Source of the DNA: Alkalimonas cellulosilytica
Lineage (GTDB): Bacteria; Pseudomonadota; Gammaproteobacteria; Enterobacterales; Alteromonadaceae
Reading direction: 5' to 3'
Assembly (NCBI RefSeq): GCF_036325985.1
Contig: NZ_JAUHLI010000017.1
Location: 14,367-78,366 of the forward strand
DNA: 64,000 nucleotides
Below the pieces are notes generated by a model that was not told the DNA's origin, made no database searches, and saw only the letters and a program-made list of their open reading frames with translations. Position numbers and translations under genes: made by a program. Positions 1 through 8,494 of the stretch are shown here, piece after piece. Every line of letters begins with the position of its first letter. The first letter of the stretch is position 1.

Positions 1-924
1 GAAACCGCCGATGGCCGTTTGCTGTTTGTGCACCACGGCCTGACGCAGATGCCGGAGCTGTTCAGTGTGCGCGCTAATGGTCGCGACCGCCGTCAAATCA
101 CCCAATTGAATCAGGCGCTGCAAGACAGTATCGACTGGGGTAAGGTCGAGAATGTGACCTATGCTGGTGCCAATGATGCCCCGGTGCAGATGTTTGTGGT
201 CTATCCGCCGAACTTTGATGCCAGCAAAAAGTGGCCGGTACTGAACCTGCTGCACGGTGGTCCGCATGGCTTCTTTGGCGATACCTTTCATTTTCGCTGG
301 AATGCTCAGGTGTTTGCCGCTGCCGGTTACATCACCATTCTGCCCAACTTCCATGGCTCAACCAGCTTTGGCCAGGACTTTGCCATCTCCATTCATGGCG
401 ATCATCCCACCATGCCTTTTATCGACTCGGAGCGGGCCATCGACTTTATGCTGCAGCGCCCCTATGTCGATGAAAATCGGCTGGCAGCGGCCGGCGGCAG
501 CTACGGTGGCTACCTGGTGAGCTGGATAGCCGGCCATACCGACCGTTATCAGGCACTGATTAACCATGCCGGGGTCTACAACCTGAAAGGCCAGTTTGCC
601 TCCGATACCACAGCGCAGCGGGTGCATGCCTATGGTGGCGCCCCCTGGGATGGCATGGAGAACGTGCTGCGCTTTAGCCCCTCGATGCATGCGGCCAACT
701 TTAAAACCCCAATGCTGATCATCCATGGTGAGCTGGATTACCGGGTGCCGGTGACCCAGGGTTTTGAAATCTATGGTGTCTACAAAGGCATGGGGCTGGA
801 TGCGCGGCTGGTGTACTTCCCGGATGAAAATCACTGGATCTTAAAGCCGAACAACTCGGTGTTCTGGTTCAATGAGTTTACCGGCTGGCTGGACCGCTAC
901 TTAGGCCCGGGCCCGAAAGAGTAA
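1..924 (+). CDS. S9 family prolyl oligopeptidase-type serine peptidase, C-terminal part (5' end outside window)
   Basis: The reading frame is open from base 1 and ends with TAA at 922-924, so only about the last 307 residues are visible and the start lies to the left of the window. The visible part is the alpha/beta-hydrolase catalytic domain of the prolyl oligopeptidase family. The nucleophile serine sits in GGSYGGY (codon near 499). An LDYRVP segment near 735 should carry the aspartate and ENHWI near 826 the histidine of the triad. LLHGGPHG near 250 is the usual oxyanion-region motif. The missing N-terminus would be the beta-propeller, and a signal peptide would be expected there. An in-frame TTG at 19 is not a credible start because the homologous frame continues upstream. 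A second member of the family lies at 38700-40772. The substrate cannot be told from sequence. Confidence 0.9.
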   Translation, partial: ETADGRLLFVHHGLTQMPELFSVRANGRDRRQITQLNQALQDSIDWGKVENVTYAGANDAPVQMFVVYPPNFDASKKWPVLNLLHGGPHGFFGDTFHFRWNAQVFAAAGYITILPNFHGSTSFGQDFAISIHGDHPTMPFIDSERAIDFMLQRPYVDENRLAAAGGSYGGYLVSWIAGHTDRYQALINHAGVYNLKGQFASDTTAQRVHAYGGAPWDGMENVLRFSPSMHAANFKTPMLIIHGELDYRVPVTQGFEIYGVYKGMGLDARLVYFPDENHWILKPNNSVFWFNEFTGWLDRYLGPGPKE

Positions 925-945
925 GCTTCGCGCAGTAAAAAGCAT

Positions 946-983
946 AAACAAAGCCCCGCCAGTCTCCCGGCGGGGCTTTGTTT
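946..983. terminator. Rho-independent terminator after the S9 peptidase
   Basis: A perfect 15-bp stem (946-960 with 969-983) encloses an 8-base loop. The stem core is AAGCCCCGCC/GGCGGGGCTT, flanked by A-rich and T-rich arms, so it can work in both directions. It starts 21 bases after the stop codon. The hairpin core is nearly identical to the terminator at 1984-2013. Confidence 0.85.
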
Positions 984-1090
984 GGAAGTATTCGTTGTCG
1001 CTGCTGACCTAGCCCGCCATGGATTCCAGCTATAGCAGTGGTTACACAACGCTTTGCAACCATGGTATTTAATGAAACGTAAATTTTGTT

Positions 1091-1119
1091 TTGGTTGTAC
1101 GCTTCTCATTTGTTACAAT
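1091..1119 (+). promoter_or_regulatory. Candidate sigma-70 promoter for the GNAT-like gene
   Basis: TTGGTT (1091-1096) is followed by a 17-base spacer and TACAAT (1114-1119). Expected transcription start is near 1126, giving a leader of about 30 bases before the ATG at 1156. The two-gene insert would therefore carry its own promoter between the two terminators. Confidence 0.5.
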
Positions 1120-1155
1120 GTGCGCAAATTACTGGTGGTATTTGTGAGGAAAAAA

Positions 1156-1701
1156 ATGAATTCTGCGCACAGCTCGGCTGACAATAAATATCAGAGTTTT
1201 AGGGAGCATAGCTTGCATATTGCCGAGGCAACGCTGCCAGCTGGTTTAAAGGGCGTTGTTCAGCTGGATGTGATTAATGCTTTTGCATTGGCGCAAGCCC
1301 ATCAGTGGGAAGAGAGCCCAAGACGTCATAGCGATGCCAGTTGGTCATGGCGGGAGGGTTTTAAGCAATATGCTTACCGTCACCCTAAGCGGTTTGAACT
1401 GGCTATCTGGTTTGCAAAGGCAAAGTTATGTGGCTTAAGTATCGGTAAGCCAACTTTTTCAGGTTCACGATTGCGGCTGGATATTATTGAGGGCGCTCCG
1501 GGACAGCATCCTTTGAAGGGGAAGGTCGTCGAACTCACTATCTCAGCGGCTGAGGCTTATGCTGATAGATTGGGTGCAGAGCAAATTCGCATTATGCGGC
1601 CAGTAAATGTTGATGTAATCCGCTATTATGAAAAGCATGGTTTTACTTATTTCAACGGCAAAGCCAGCAATGTGCCATCACACTTATGGCGGAATTTGTA
1701 G
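1156..1701 (+). CDS. GNAT-like acetyltransferase-fold protein (first gene of a small two-gene insert)
   Basis: A 181-residue protein. I start it at ATG 1156, which has a GAGGA ribosome site five bases upstream. An in-frame ATG at 1054 lies upstream of the candidate promoter and would add an unrelated hydrophobic stretch. The last third contains a run of alternating hydrophobic residues, then VIRYYEKHGFTYF, which resembles the C-terminal beta-strand and YEKxGF segment of GNAT acyltransferases. The acetyl-CoA P-loop (RxxGxG/A) is not obvious, so catalytic activity is uncertain. The sequence is A+T-richer than its neighbours. It is followed after 12 bases by a small charged protein. Together they look like a self-contained cassette, and a toxin-antitoxin-like role is possible but not shown. 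Substrate unknown. Confidence 0.6.
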   Translation: MNSAHSSADNKYQSFREHSLHIAEATLPAGLKGVVQLDVINAFALAQAHQWEESPRRHSDASWSWREGFKQYAYRHPKRFELAIWFAKAKLCGLSIGKPTFSGSRLRLDIIEGAPGQHPLKGKVVELTISAAEAYADRLGAEQIRIMRPVNVDVIRYYEKHGFTYFNGKASNVPSHLWRNL

Positions 1702-1713
1702 GAGTGCTAGTTC

Positions 1714-1956
1714 ATGACAACTAAGAAACGACCTCCAGCTGATTCGCCTGAACTTGAGCAGTGGTTGCTTGAAAGGGCAAGAGAGCGAACAGAAAAGTTA
1801 TTCAGTACAGAAATCCCTGAGGAGCTGGCCGATGTGGATAGTGGCCTGATGGCTGGGCCGCGCAGCTGGGATGAACTGATGCCTGAAAAGACCAATGCTG
1901 AAGATATAGCCATCGACAAAGCGCATCAGCGCAAGCATCTTAAATCGGTTAAGTGA
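1714..1956 (+). CDS. Small charged hypothetical protein, partner of the GNAT-like gene
   Basis: An 80-residue protein rich in Glu, Lys and Arg, with no signal peptide or membrane segment. A GGAG site (1702-1705) overlapping the end of the previous gene gives a sensible start at ATG 1714. The N-terminal half looks helical and charged (EQWLLERARERTEKLF). The C-terminus is basic and lysine-rich. It belongs to no family I recognise. It is co-directional with, and 12 bases after, the GNAT-like gene, and both end before the terminator at 1984. If the pair is a toxin-antitoxin unit this would be the small partner, but the gene order (large first) differs from the usual GNAT toxin operons, where the antitoxin comes first. 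Confidence 0.6.
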   Translation: MTTKKRPPADSPELEQWLLERARERTEKLFSTEIPEELADVDSGLMAGPRSWDELMPEKTNAEDIAIDKAHQRKHLKSVK

Positions 1957-1983
1957 TGTTCTGAACTCCACTGTCCAGATTAG

Positions 1984-2013
1984 AAAGCCCCGCCAGTCAC
2001 CTGGCGGGGCTTT
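1984..2013. terminator. Bidirectional terminator between the two-gene insert and katG
   Basis: A perfect 13-bp stem (1984-1996 with 2001-2013) and a TCAC loop, followed by TTTTT on the plus strand and with A-runs that serve the minus strand. It lies between convergent genes and can end both. Its core repeats the terminator at 946-983. Confidence 0.88.
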
Positions 2014-2027
2014 TTGTTGGGGTACCG

Positions 2028-4214
2028 TTACTTCAGATCAAAGCGGTCGTTGTTCATCACCTTGACCCAGGCTTTCACAAAGTCCTGCACAAACTTGGCT
2101 TTGTTGTCGTCCTGAGCGTAGACCTCGGCGTAAGAACGCAGGATGGAGTTGGAACCAAACACCAGGTCGACCCGGGTCGCCGTCCACTTGGTGGCACCGG
2201 TTTTACGCTCGACGATGTTGTACTGGTTCTTGCCGGTTGGCTCCCATTTGTAGCTCATGTCGGTCAGATTGACGAAGAAGTCATTGCTCAGCACGCCGAC
2301 TTTGTCGGTGAACACGCCATGCTTGCTGCCGCCATGATTGGTGCCCAGCACCCGCATACCACCCAGCAGCACCGTCATTTCCGGCGCAGTCAGGCCCATC
2401 AATTGAGCACGATCCAACATCATTTCTTCCGGCTTCACGCTGTAATCGGCTTTGAGCCAGTTGCGGAAGGCATCGTGCAAGGGCTCCAGCACATCGAACG
2501 ACTCGGCATCGGTCATCTCCTGCGTGGCATCGCCACGGCCGGGTGCGAACGGTACTGTGATGTTGACACCTGCGTCTTTGGCCGCTTTTTCCACTGCCGC
2601 ACTGCCACCCAGTACAATCAAGTCGGCCATGCTGACTTTCTTACTCAATGACGCCTGAATGGCTTGCAGTACCTTCAGCACTTTTTGCAGCCGCTCCGGC
2701 TCGTTGCCGGCCCAGTCTTTTTGCGGCGCTAGCCGGATGCGGGCACCATTGGCACCGCCTCGGTAGTCCGAACCCCGGAACGTCCGGGCGCTGTCCCAGG
2801 CGGTCGCGACCAGCTCGGATACCGATAAGCCACTGGCCAGCACTTTGGCTTTCAGCTCGCTGATTTCGGCTTCGGTCAGGGTGTAATCGGCTTTAGGTAC
2901 CGGGTCCTGCCAAATCAAATCTTCTTTCGGGACATCCGGCCCTAAATAACGGCTTTTCGGTCCCAGATCGCGGTGGGTCAGTTTGAACCAGGCGCGGCGG
3001 AAGGTCTCGGCAAAGTACTCCGGATCTTGGTAGAAGCGCTCGGAGATTTTGCGGTAGTCCGGGTCCATCTTCATTGCCATATCGGCATCGGTCATGATGG
3101 GGTTGTGGCGCTTGGATGGATCTTCGGCATCCGGTACCTTGTGCTCTTCTTTAATGTTGACCGGCTCCCACTGCCAGGCACCGGCTGGGCTCTTTTTCAG
3201 CTCCCAGTCGTAGTTCAGCAGCAGCTCAAAATAGCCGTTGTCCCATTGTGTTGGGTTGCTGGTCCAGGCGCCTTCCAGGCCGCTGGTGACCGCATCGCGG
3301 CCAACTCCACGGGTTTTGTGGTTCATCCAGCCAAAGCCTTGCTCATGAAGTTCGGCGCCCTCAGGTGCCGGGCCTAAATTGGCGGCATCGCCATTGCCGT
3401 GAGCTTTACCGACGGTATGACCACCTGCGGTCAGCGCCACGGTTTCTTCATCGTTCATTGCCATGCGCTGGAAAGTCACCCGCACGTCGTGCGCGGTTTT
3501 CAAAGGATCGGGCTTGCCATCCACCCCTTCCGGGTTGACGTAAATCAGGCCCATCATCACAGCGGCCAGTGGGTTTTCCAGATCACGTTCACCCGAGTAA
3601 CGGCTACCTTCGCTGCCGGATGGTGCCAGCCATTCTTTTTCCGAGCCCCAGTAGGTATCTTTTTCCGGGTGCCAAATGTCTTTGCGGCCACCGCCAAACC
3701 CAAAGGTTTTTAAACCCATCGACTCATAAGCCATGTTGCCGGCCAGAATCATCAGATCAGCCCAGGACAGCTTGTTGCCATACTTTCTTTTGATGGGCCA
3801 CAGTAAGCGACGGGCTTTGTCCAGGTTGCCGTTATCCGGCCAGCTGTTTAACGGCGCAAAGCGCAGGTTGCCGGTGCCCGCACCACCCCGGCCATCGGCA
3901 ATCCGGTAACTGCCGGCGCTGTGCCAAGCCATGCGGATAAACAAACCACCGTAGTGGCCCCAGTCGGCTGGCCACCAGTCCTGGCTGTCGGTCATCAGGG
4001 CTTTGAGGTCAGTTTTTACCGCTTCGAGATCGAGCGATTTGAAGGCTTCGGCGTAGTTAAAGTCGTTACCGAGAGGGTCGGTTTTGCTGTCGTGCTGGTG
4101 CAAAATATCGAGATTGAGGGCTTTGGGCCACCAGCTCATCACATTATCAGTGGCGGCCGTATTGGCGCCGTGCATCACCGGGCATTTACCGGTGTTTTGA
4201 TTACTCTTGTCCAT
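2028..4214 (-). CDS. katG: Catalase-peroxidase HPI (KatG)
   Basis: A 728-residue bifunctional haem enzyme that removes hydrogen peroxide, with catalase and broad peroxidase activity. It has the two-domain peroxidase length of the family. The distal haem pocket is RMAWHSAG, with Arg94, Trp97 and His98. The proximal haem ligand is His266 in ALTAGGHTVGKAHG. Trp97, Tyr225 (LIYVNPEG) and Met251 are the residues that form the Met-Tyr-Trp adduct needed for catalase activity, at the spacing known from mycobacterial KatG. There is no signal peptide, so it is cytoplasmic. AAGGAG lies seven bases before the ATG. It stands alone and ends at the shared terminator. OxyR control would be usual, but I could not find a convincing OxyR box upstream. 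Confidence 0.97.
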   Translation of the reverse strand: MDKSNQNTGKCPVMHGANTAATDNVMSWWPKALNLDILHQHDSKTDPLGNDFNYAEAFKSLDLEAVKTDLKALMTDSQDWWPADWGHYGGLFIRMAWHSAGSYRIADGRGGAGTGNLRFAPLNSWPDNGNLDKARRLLWPIKRKYGNKLSWADLMILAGNMAYESMGLKTFGFGGGRKDIWHPEKDTYWGSEKEWLAPSGSEGSRYSGERDLENPLAAVMMGLIYVNPEGVDGKPDPLKTAHDVRVTFQRMAMNDEETVALTAGGHTVGKAHGNGDAANLGPAPEGAELHEQGFGWMNHKTRGVGRDAVTSGLEGAWTSNPTQWDNGYFELLLNYDWELKKSPAGAWQWEPVNIKEEHKVPDAEDPSKRHNPIMTDADMAMKMDPDYRKISERFYQDPEYFAETFRRAWFKLTHRDLGPKSRYLGPDVPKEDLIWQDPVPKADYTLTEAEISELKAKVLASGLSVSELVATAWDSARTFRGSDYRGGANGARIRLAPQKDWAGNEPERLQKVLKVLQAIQASLSKKVSMADLIVLGGSAAVEKAAKDAGVNITVPFAPGRGDATQEMTDAESFDVLEPLHDAFRNWLKADYSVKPEEMMLDRAQLMGLTAPEMTVLLGGMRVLGTNHGGSKHGVFTDKVGVLSNDFFVNLTDMSYKWEPTGKNQYNIVERKTGATKWTATRVDLVFGSNSILRSYAEVYAQDDNKAKFVQDFVKAWVKVMNNDRFDLK

Positions 4215-4552
4215 GCATCACTCCTTGTTCAGGTTGGTTTTACTGAGCGTACTGCAGGTACTCACGCTTAAGCTGTATCAACTATAGACAGCAAACTACT
4301 GTTCCGAAAGTAACTTTTCCTGAACGACTTAATCGATTTTATTGATTCAAAGTTTGATTTTTAGTCTGCTACCGCTATATGCTTGCTGAGCACACCAAAT
4401 AAAGGTACCACTTCTGCCAACAGACCAAACCAAACCGGCAAAGGGCAGGTAAAAGCTACAGGAAAAGGCTACACTTAAGCATGATCTGAAACAGTGTTAG
4501 TTGCTGAAGTTCAGTTATACTCTAAATAACAGGCCCGTAAGATGGAGTTCTC
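4215..4552. other. Divergent intergenic region between katG and cheV (338 bases, no gene)
   Basis: No coding sequence is visible. On the minus strand TATAGT (4286-4281), with a weak TTTCGG 17 bases upstream, is a candidate katG promoter. On the plus strand TATACT (4516-4521), about 30 bases before the cheV start, is a candidate -10 element with a poor -35 (AGTGTT). The middle, about 4310-4400, is A+T-rich. No sigma-28 flagellar consensus is evident before cheV. Confidence 0.4.
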
Positions 4553-5482
4553 ATGAGTAAATTTATGGCATCGGTGGATCAGCGTACCAATTTGGTCGGG
4601 CAGAACCGGCTGGAGCTGCTGATTTTCCGGCTGAACGGTGAGCAGCCCTATGGCATCAATGTGTTTAAAGTTCGGGAAGTGCTGCAGTGTCCCCAACTCA
4701 CCGAAATGCCGGGCGCTTCGCCACATGTGCGGGGTATCGCCCATTTGCGTGGAGAGGCGATCACGGTCATCGACTTAAGCCAGGCAACCGGCGGGCCGGC
4801 TATCCAGGATTTGAAAAAAGCCTTTATTTTGGTGACTGAATACAACAGAACCACTCAGGGCTTTCTGGTCGGTGGGGTGGATCGCATTGTCAATATCAAC
4901 TGGGAGCAAATCAGCCCTCCGCCAAAAGGGGCTGGCCGAAATCATTACCTCACCGCTGTTACCAAGGTGGATGACCGCCTGGTGCAGGTGATTGATGTGG
5001 AAAAAGTCTTTGCTGAAATTTCACCGCCGGATGAAGAAGTCAGCGAAAGTTTGAAAAAAGAAGCGGCTCAGATGAATCTGGCCGATTTAGTCGTGCTGGT
5101 GGCCGATGACTCGGCGGTCGCCCGTGGCCAGGTGAAGCGCGCACTTACCTCCATTGGTGTGAATATTGAGCTGGTGAATGATGGCAAGCAGGCACTGCAG
5201 TGGCTGGAGAAAAAAGCCAAAGAGCTGGGAGGGGATATCTCGAAAAAAGTGCCGCTGCTGATTTCTGATATCGAAATGCCGGAAATGGATGGCTATACCC
5301 TGACGGCTCAGGTGAAAGCCAACCCGGATCTTCGCAATATGCATGTGGTGCTGCACTCGTCGCTGAGCGGGGTCTTTAACGAGGCCATGGTCAAGAAAGT
5401 CGGCGCCGACCAGTTTATTGCCAAATTCCACCCGGATGAGCTGGCTGCAGCCGTGGAACACTGGATGAAGGCGGATAGCTGA
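4553..5482 (+). CDS. cheV: Chemotaxis protein CheV (CheW domain fused to response-regulator receiver)
   Basis: A 309-residue cytoplasmic adaptor that couples chemoreceptors to the CheA kinase and can be phosphorylated for adaptation. Residues about 15-160 form a CheW-like domain (FRLNGEQPYGINVFKVREVL and GIAHLRGEAITVIDL). Residues about 178-305 form a receiver domain with acidic pocket Asp185/Asp186, phospho-acceptor Asp239 in LLISDIEMPEMDGYTL, and Lys291. All receiver catalytic residues are present, so it should accept phosphate. GGAG lies six bases before the ATG. It stands alone between divergent katG and a convergent HD-GYP gene. Other che genes are not in the window, but a chemoreceptor gene is at 17602. 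Confidence 0.95.
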   Translation: MSKFMASVDQRTNLVGQNRLELLIFRLNGEQPYGINVFKVREVLQCPQLTEMPGASPHVRGIAHLRGEAITVIDLSQATGGPAIQDLKKAFILVTEYNRTTQGFLVGGVDRIVNINWEQISPPPKGAGRNHYLTAVTKVDDRLVQVIDVEKVFAEISPPDEEVSESLKKEAAQMNLADLVVLVADDSAVARGQVKRALTSIGVNIELVNDGKQALQWLEKKAKELGGDISKKVPLLISDIEMPEMDGYTLTAQVKANPDLRNMHVVLHSSLSGVFNEAMVKKVGADQFIAKFHPDELAAAVEHWMKADS

Positions 5483-5516
5483 CTTGCGGCGTGGAAGTTT
5501 GCTGGTGACGATGAAG

Positions 5517-5546
5517 TAGGGCGCAGACGATGCGCCCTAATTTTTT
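5517..5546 (+). terminator. Rho-independent terminator after cheV
   Basis: A perfect 9-bp stem TAGGGCGCA/TGCGCCCTA (5517-5525 with 5531-5539), loop GACGA, then AATTTTTT. The hairpin covers the last codons and stop of the convergent HD-GYP gene. Confidence 0.88.
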
Positions 5547-6790
5547 CCCTGAACATGATAACTGATTTGGGCGCAAGGATTGAGGTATTCCAACACCTGA
5601 CTGGGAAGTTGTTGCGGTTTTAAAACTCTGCTGATGGCTATATCGCCATCAGCCAGCGATAGGATGGGAGCTTCCAGTCTTGGAATATCGGCCTCGTACA
5701 CCATGATATCAGGTTGTAATAAGGCATCGCTGTTCACGGTGATGACCATGCCGATCCGTTCATCGCTCAGCATCACCAGGGTGCCAGGCGGGTAGACTCC
5801 CATTTGCTTGATCAAAAGCTTTAACTCGGCTTCCGGCAATTGTGCCCGCATTTTTTTGTACATGTAAGCCAAAGCCGTATGTGGTGAGCGGGTAGCCAAG
5901 CCGGGGCCCGGGTGACACAGATTATCAAAAGTGTTTACTACCATCACAATCCGGGCCAGCGGGTCAATGGCATCGCCTTTTAGGCCTTTGGGGAAACCAC
6001 TGCCATCCATGTACTCATGGTGCTGAAACAGCACTGGTATGGCTTCGGGTGGAAAATCTTCCAGCTTTTCTGCCAGCTCGGCACCATATTGGGTATGCAG
6101 GTTTAGCAGATTCTGCTCAGGCTTGGTGAGTGGCTCTTTTTTGCGCATGATCTGGCTTGGTAAGCGCAGCTTGCCGATATCGTGAAACAAGGCTGCAAAA
6201 CCTACCAAGCGAACCTGAGATTCGCTCAGTCCAAGGTTCTTAGCCAGCACCATGGAGATGGTGGAGACATTGAGCGCATGGTAGTAGAGATTCTCCTGAT
6301 CTTTTTGCGCTGTGGCGATCATATGCATTGATAAGGCATCGGGCTTGACGATGTCTTCGGCCATTCTGGCAGCAAGCTCGGTTGCCTCTTCGATGGCGGT
6401 GACCGGCTGACTACTGAGTTTTTTCATCAAAGCATGCAGTTGATTAAACGACTGGGAGAACGCCTTTTCAGTTTTCTGAATGCTTCGCCTGCGAGCTTTG
6501 GATGCTTCAATTCGAGCTGACTTTTGCTGCTGCAATTGCGCTCTGTACTCAGCGGCTTCATCAATTTGTCGCAGTATCTCGTCATTCGTCGGCGAGCTGC
6601 TTGGAGCAGCAGCCAGGCTTTGCTCCGGATAATAGTAAACAAAGTCCAGCTTGAGTGATTGAATAATGCGGATTTGATGTACATTTTCAATGGTCAGCTT
6701 GCTGGACATAAAGGGGTGTCTCATCCAGTTCAGTGGCAACTTAATGGCGTAACCGATACGCAGTTTACTCGGGGCTATTTTTTCTGGCAC
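5537..6790 (-). CDS. HD-GYP domain cyclic-di-GMP phosphodiesterase with N-terminal DUF3391
   Basis: A 417-residue cytoplasmic protein. Residues 1-110 match the DUF3391 region that precedes many HD-GYP domains and end in a charged helical stretch. The HD-GYP domain follows: His203-Asp204 in ALFHDIGKLRLP, then HHEYMDGSGFPKGL at 257-270. The family signature HHExxDGxGYP is kept except that the GYP tyrosine is phenylalanine, a change found in some members. The expected activity is hydrolysis of c-di-GMP to pGpG or GMP. It lies 93 bases downstream of the EAL-HDOD gene on the same strand, so the two may be co-transcribed. Its 3' end overlaps the cheV terminator. Confidence 0.92.
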   Translation of the reverse strand: MPEKIAPSKLRIGYAIKLPLNWMRHPFMSSKLTIENVHQIRIIQSLKLDFVYYYPEQSLAAAPSSSPTNDEILRQIDEAAEYRAQLQQQKSARIEASKARRRSIQKTEKAFSQSFNQLHALMKKLSSQPVTAIEEATELAARMAEDIVKPDALSMHMIATAQKDQENLYYHALNVSTISMVLAKNLGLSESQVRLVGFAALFHDIGKLRLPSQIMRKKEPLTKPEQNLLNLHTQYGAELAEKLEDFPPEAIPVLFQHHEYMDGSGFPKGLKGDAIDPLARIVMVVNTFDNLCHPGPGLATRSPHTALAYMYKKMRAQLPEAELKLLIKQMGVYPPGTLVMLSDERIGMVITVNSDALLQPDIMVYEADIPRLEAPILSLADGDIAISRVLKPQQLPSQVLEYLNPCAQISYHVQGKN

Positions 6791-6883
6791 CTTACTATCC
6801 TGTCTGATATGAATGACCTAAGGCTGCTTTTTCGCAACATGGGAAAGTGTAACTGGTTTTTGTACTACAGGCATTGAGGTTGA

Positions 6884-8098
6884 TCATGCGTTTGGTTGCA
6901 AAATGCCTTGAGCCCAGCGCACAGCATCGAAATAGAGTTGTGCTAAATCTGCCGCCGGGCTCAGCTGATTTGCCAGCCGTTCTGCCTGGGGCCATTCGGC
7001 AATTTCATAATTTTCAATCAGGCTAAGAAACTGGCCAAGTGATCCTGAACGGCCAGTCAGAGCCTGACGGATGGCTTCGGGTAAGGGTAATTGCTTGAGC
7101 ACTTGAACCATGGGAACTTCGACCAACTCATCTACTTTGGAGAATAATCCGGTCAAAAAAGCAGACGGTGGGTCGGCAGGGTAGTTGCAGAGCTTAGCCA
7201 GATGATCACAAAAGCGAGCCCGAACCAGCGACTGAATGATGCGGGCATCGTCCTCGCCGTTTGCCAGATTGGCCAAGGCTAACAGGGCGATGAACTTTTT
7301 TAACTCCGCTTCGCCCATATACACCATGGCCAGTTTCAGGGACTCAATCGGCTGTTCTTTCGCATAGGCCGAGTTGTTGATAAAACGCAGCAGTCGGTAC
7401 GACAGTGCTACATCCCGCTCGACAATCTGGCTTAGCCGAGCGAAATCCAACTGCTCGGCACAAGCTTCGCCAATCAGCTCCAGCAGGTTGAGCTTATTGC
7501 TGCTCAACTGACGATGCTTCATCATTTCCGGACGAGCAAATAAATAGCCTTGAAACAAGGTAAATCCCATCAGCTTCAGCTTTTCAAACTGCTCGGCAGT
7601 CTCCACTCTTTCTGCTAGTAAGGTGACCGGATGATGCTTGATACGCTGAATGAACTTACTGATTTGCACCAGATTAAATTGCTGCACATCCACCTTAAGG
7701 TAGCGGGTGTAGGGCAAAAAAACATCCCATTTGGCATCAAAATCGTGGTCATCCAACGCCAGTGCATAACCCATTTCATGAAGGGCTTTGCAGGCTTGCA
7801 GCAACTCCATGCTGATAGGTACCGACTCCAGTACTTCAATGACAGTGGTTTTGGGGTCGATGGATGTTGGAAAGTGGTGGATCAGGGTTTCGGCCGAAAA
7901 ATTAATAAAAGCCAGTTTGCCCGCGGCAATATGTTCAACGCCTACCAATAAGTGATGCTCGGTGAGTAGTCGTGAAGTGGCTTCATCACCATCAATGTTG
8001 GGGAAGCTGTTTTGTTCGCCATCGCGAAACAAAAGTTCGTAGCCATACAGTGCTTTGGTATTATCGTAAATGGGTTGGCGGGCAATATAAGCGTACAA
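6884..8098 (-). CDS. EAL-HDOD (YuxH-type) signalling protein
   Basis: A 404-residue protein. I start it at TTG 8098, because GGAG lies seven bases upstream and the translation then begins LYAYIARQPIYD, the normal N-terminus of YuxH-type proteins; a longer frame to 8161 would add 21 unrelated residues. Residues 1-200 are an EAL-like fold. The catalytic EAL motif is replaced by ELLFR, while later motifs (LDDHDF, VETAEQFE and FQGYLFARPE) remain recognisable. Residues about 200-395 are an HDOD domain. Proteins of this design usually do not hydrolyse c-di-GMP and act as scaffolds or regulators. It lies upstream of, and in the same direction as, the HD-GYP gene, close to cheV, which suggests a motility or biofilm role. 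Confidence 0.87.
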   Translation of the reverse strand: MYAYIARQPIYDNTKALYGYELLFRDGEQNSFPNIDGDEATSRLLTEHHLLVGVEHIAAGKLAFINFSAETLIHHFPTSIDPKTTVIEVLESVPISMELLQACKALHEMGYALALDDHDFDAKWDVFLPYTRYLKVDVQQFNLVQISKFIQRIKHHPVTLLAERVETAEQFEKLKLMGFTLFQGYLFARPEMMKHRQLSSNKLNLLELIGEACAEQLDFARLSQIVERDVALSYRLLRFINNSAYAKEQPIESLKLAMVYMGEAELKKFIALLALANLANGEDDARIIQSLVRARFCDHLAKLCNYPADPPSAFLTGLFSKVDELVEVPMVQVLKQLPLPEAIRQALTGRSGSLGQFLSLIENYEIAEWPQAERLANQLSPAADLAQLYFDAVRWAQGILQPNA

Positions 8099-8167
8099 AG
8101 GCAGACTCCAATAACTGCTAAAGCTCACTTTAGAGTGTAGCCTGACATTCCTTAAGCACAAGCTAAA

Positions 8168-8482
8168 TCAGAATGCCCTACGCAGCCAGTTTTTTAGTAA
8201 TAACCAGCTGTAGAAGGCAGTAGCTATGCCAATGCCAGCCAGCACCAGGCGATCGGGCCAGGTGACTACATAAGTCAGTTGTGAGTGGGTCAGGGTTGGA
8301 GCCAATAGCATAGCAACAACACCGATAGCGATGGCCACCGGCCAGAGCAGGGCATGTGGCTTTCCTTGCCGGTGGCGTCCGAGCCACAGGCTGGCGGCCA
8401 GGCCCAGGATTAGCAGTGCCATCAGCCAAAGCCAGGGCTTGGCGGCGTACCACAGAATCATCAGAATACCATCCAGGCTCAT
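8168..8482 (-). CDS. Small membrane protein of the sulfide oxidoreductase operon
   Basis: A 104-residue protein with three hydrophobic segments (about residues 15-33, 46-62 and 77-96), so it should be an inner-membrane protein. GAGGAG lies eight bases before the ATG. It starts 12 bases after the flavoprotein gene and ends the four-gene reverse operon. From memory it resembles the DUF5368 type of protein found beside such flavoproteins, but I cannot confirm this. A role as membrane anchor or quinone-side partner of the SQR-like enzyme is inference from position only. Confidence 0.65.
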   Translation of the reverse strand: MSLDGILMILWYAAKPWLWLMALLILGLAASLWLGRHRQGKPHALLWPVAIAIGVVAMLLAPTLTHSQLTYVVTWPDRLVLAGIGIATAFYSWLLLKNWLRRAF

Positions 8483-8494
8483 GCAGTTTACTCC

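Noticed and set aside
1156..1956. Integron gene cassette at the GNAT-like pair
   Set aside because: No attC-like imperfect palindrome (GTTRRRY...RYYYAAC) or integrase is visible at either edge; the flanking repeats are terminators.
4215..4330. OxyR binding site before katG
   Set aside because: Only fragments (ATAG and CTAT half motifs) are seen, with spacing that does not fit the four-part OxyR consensus.
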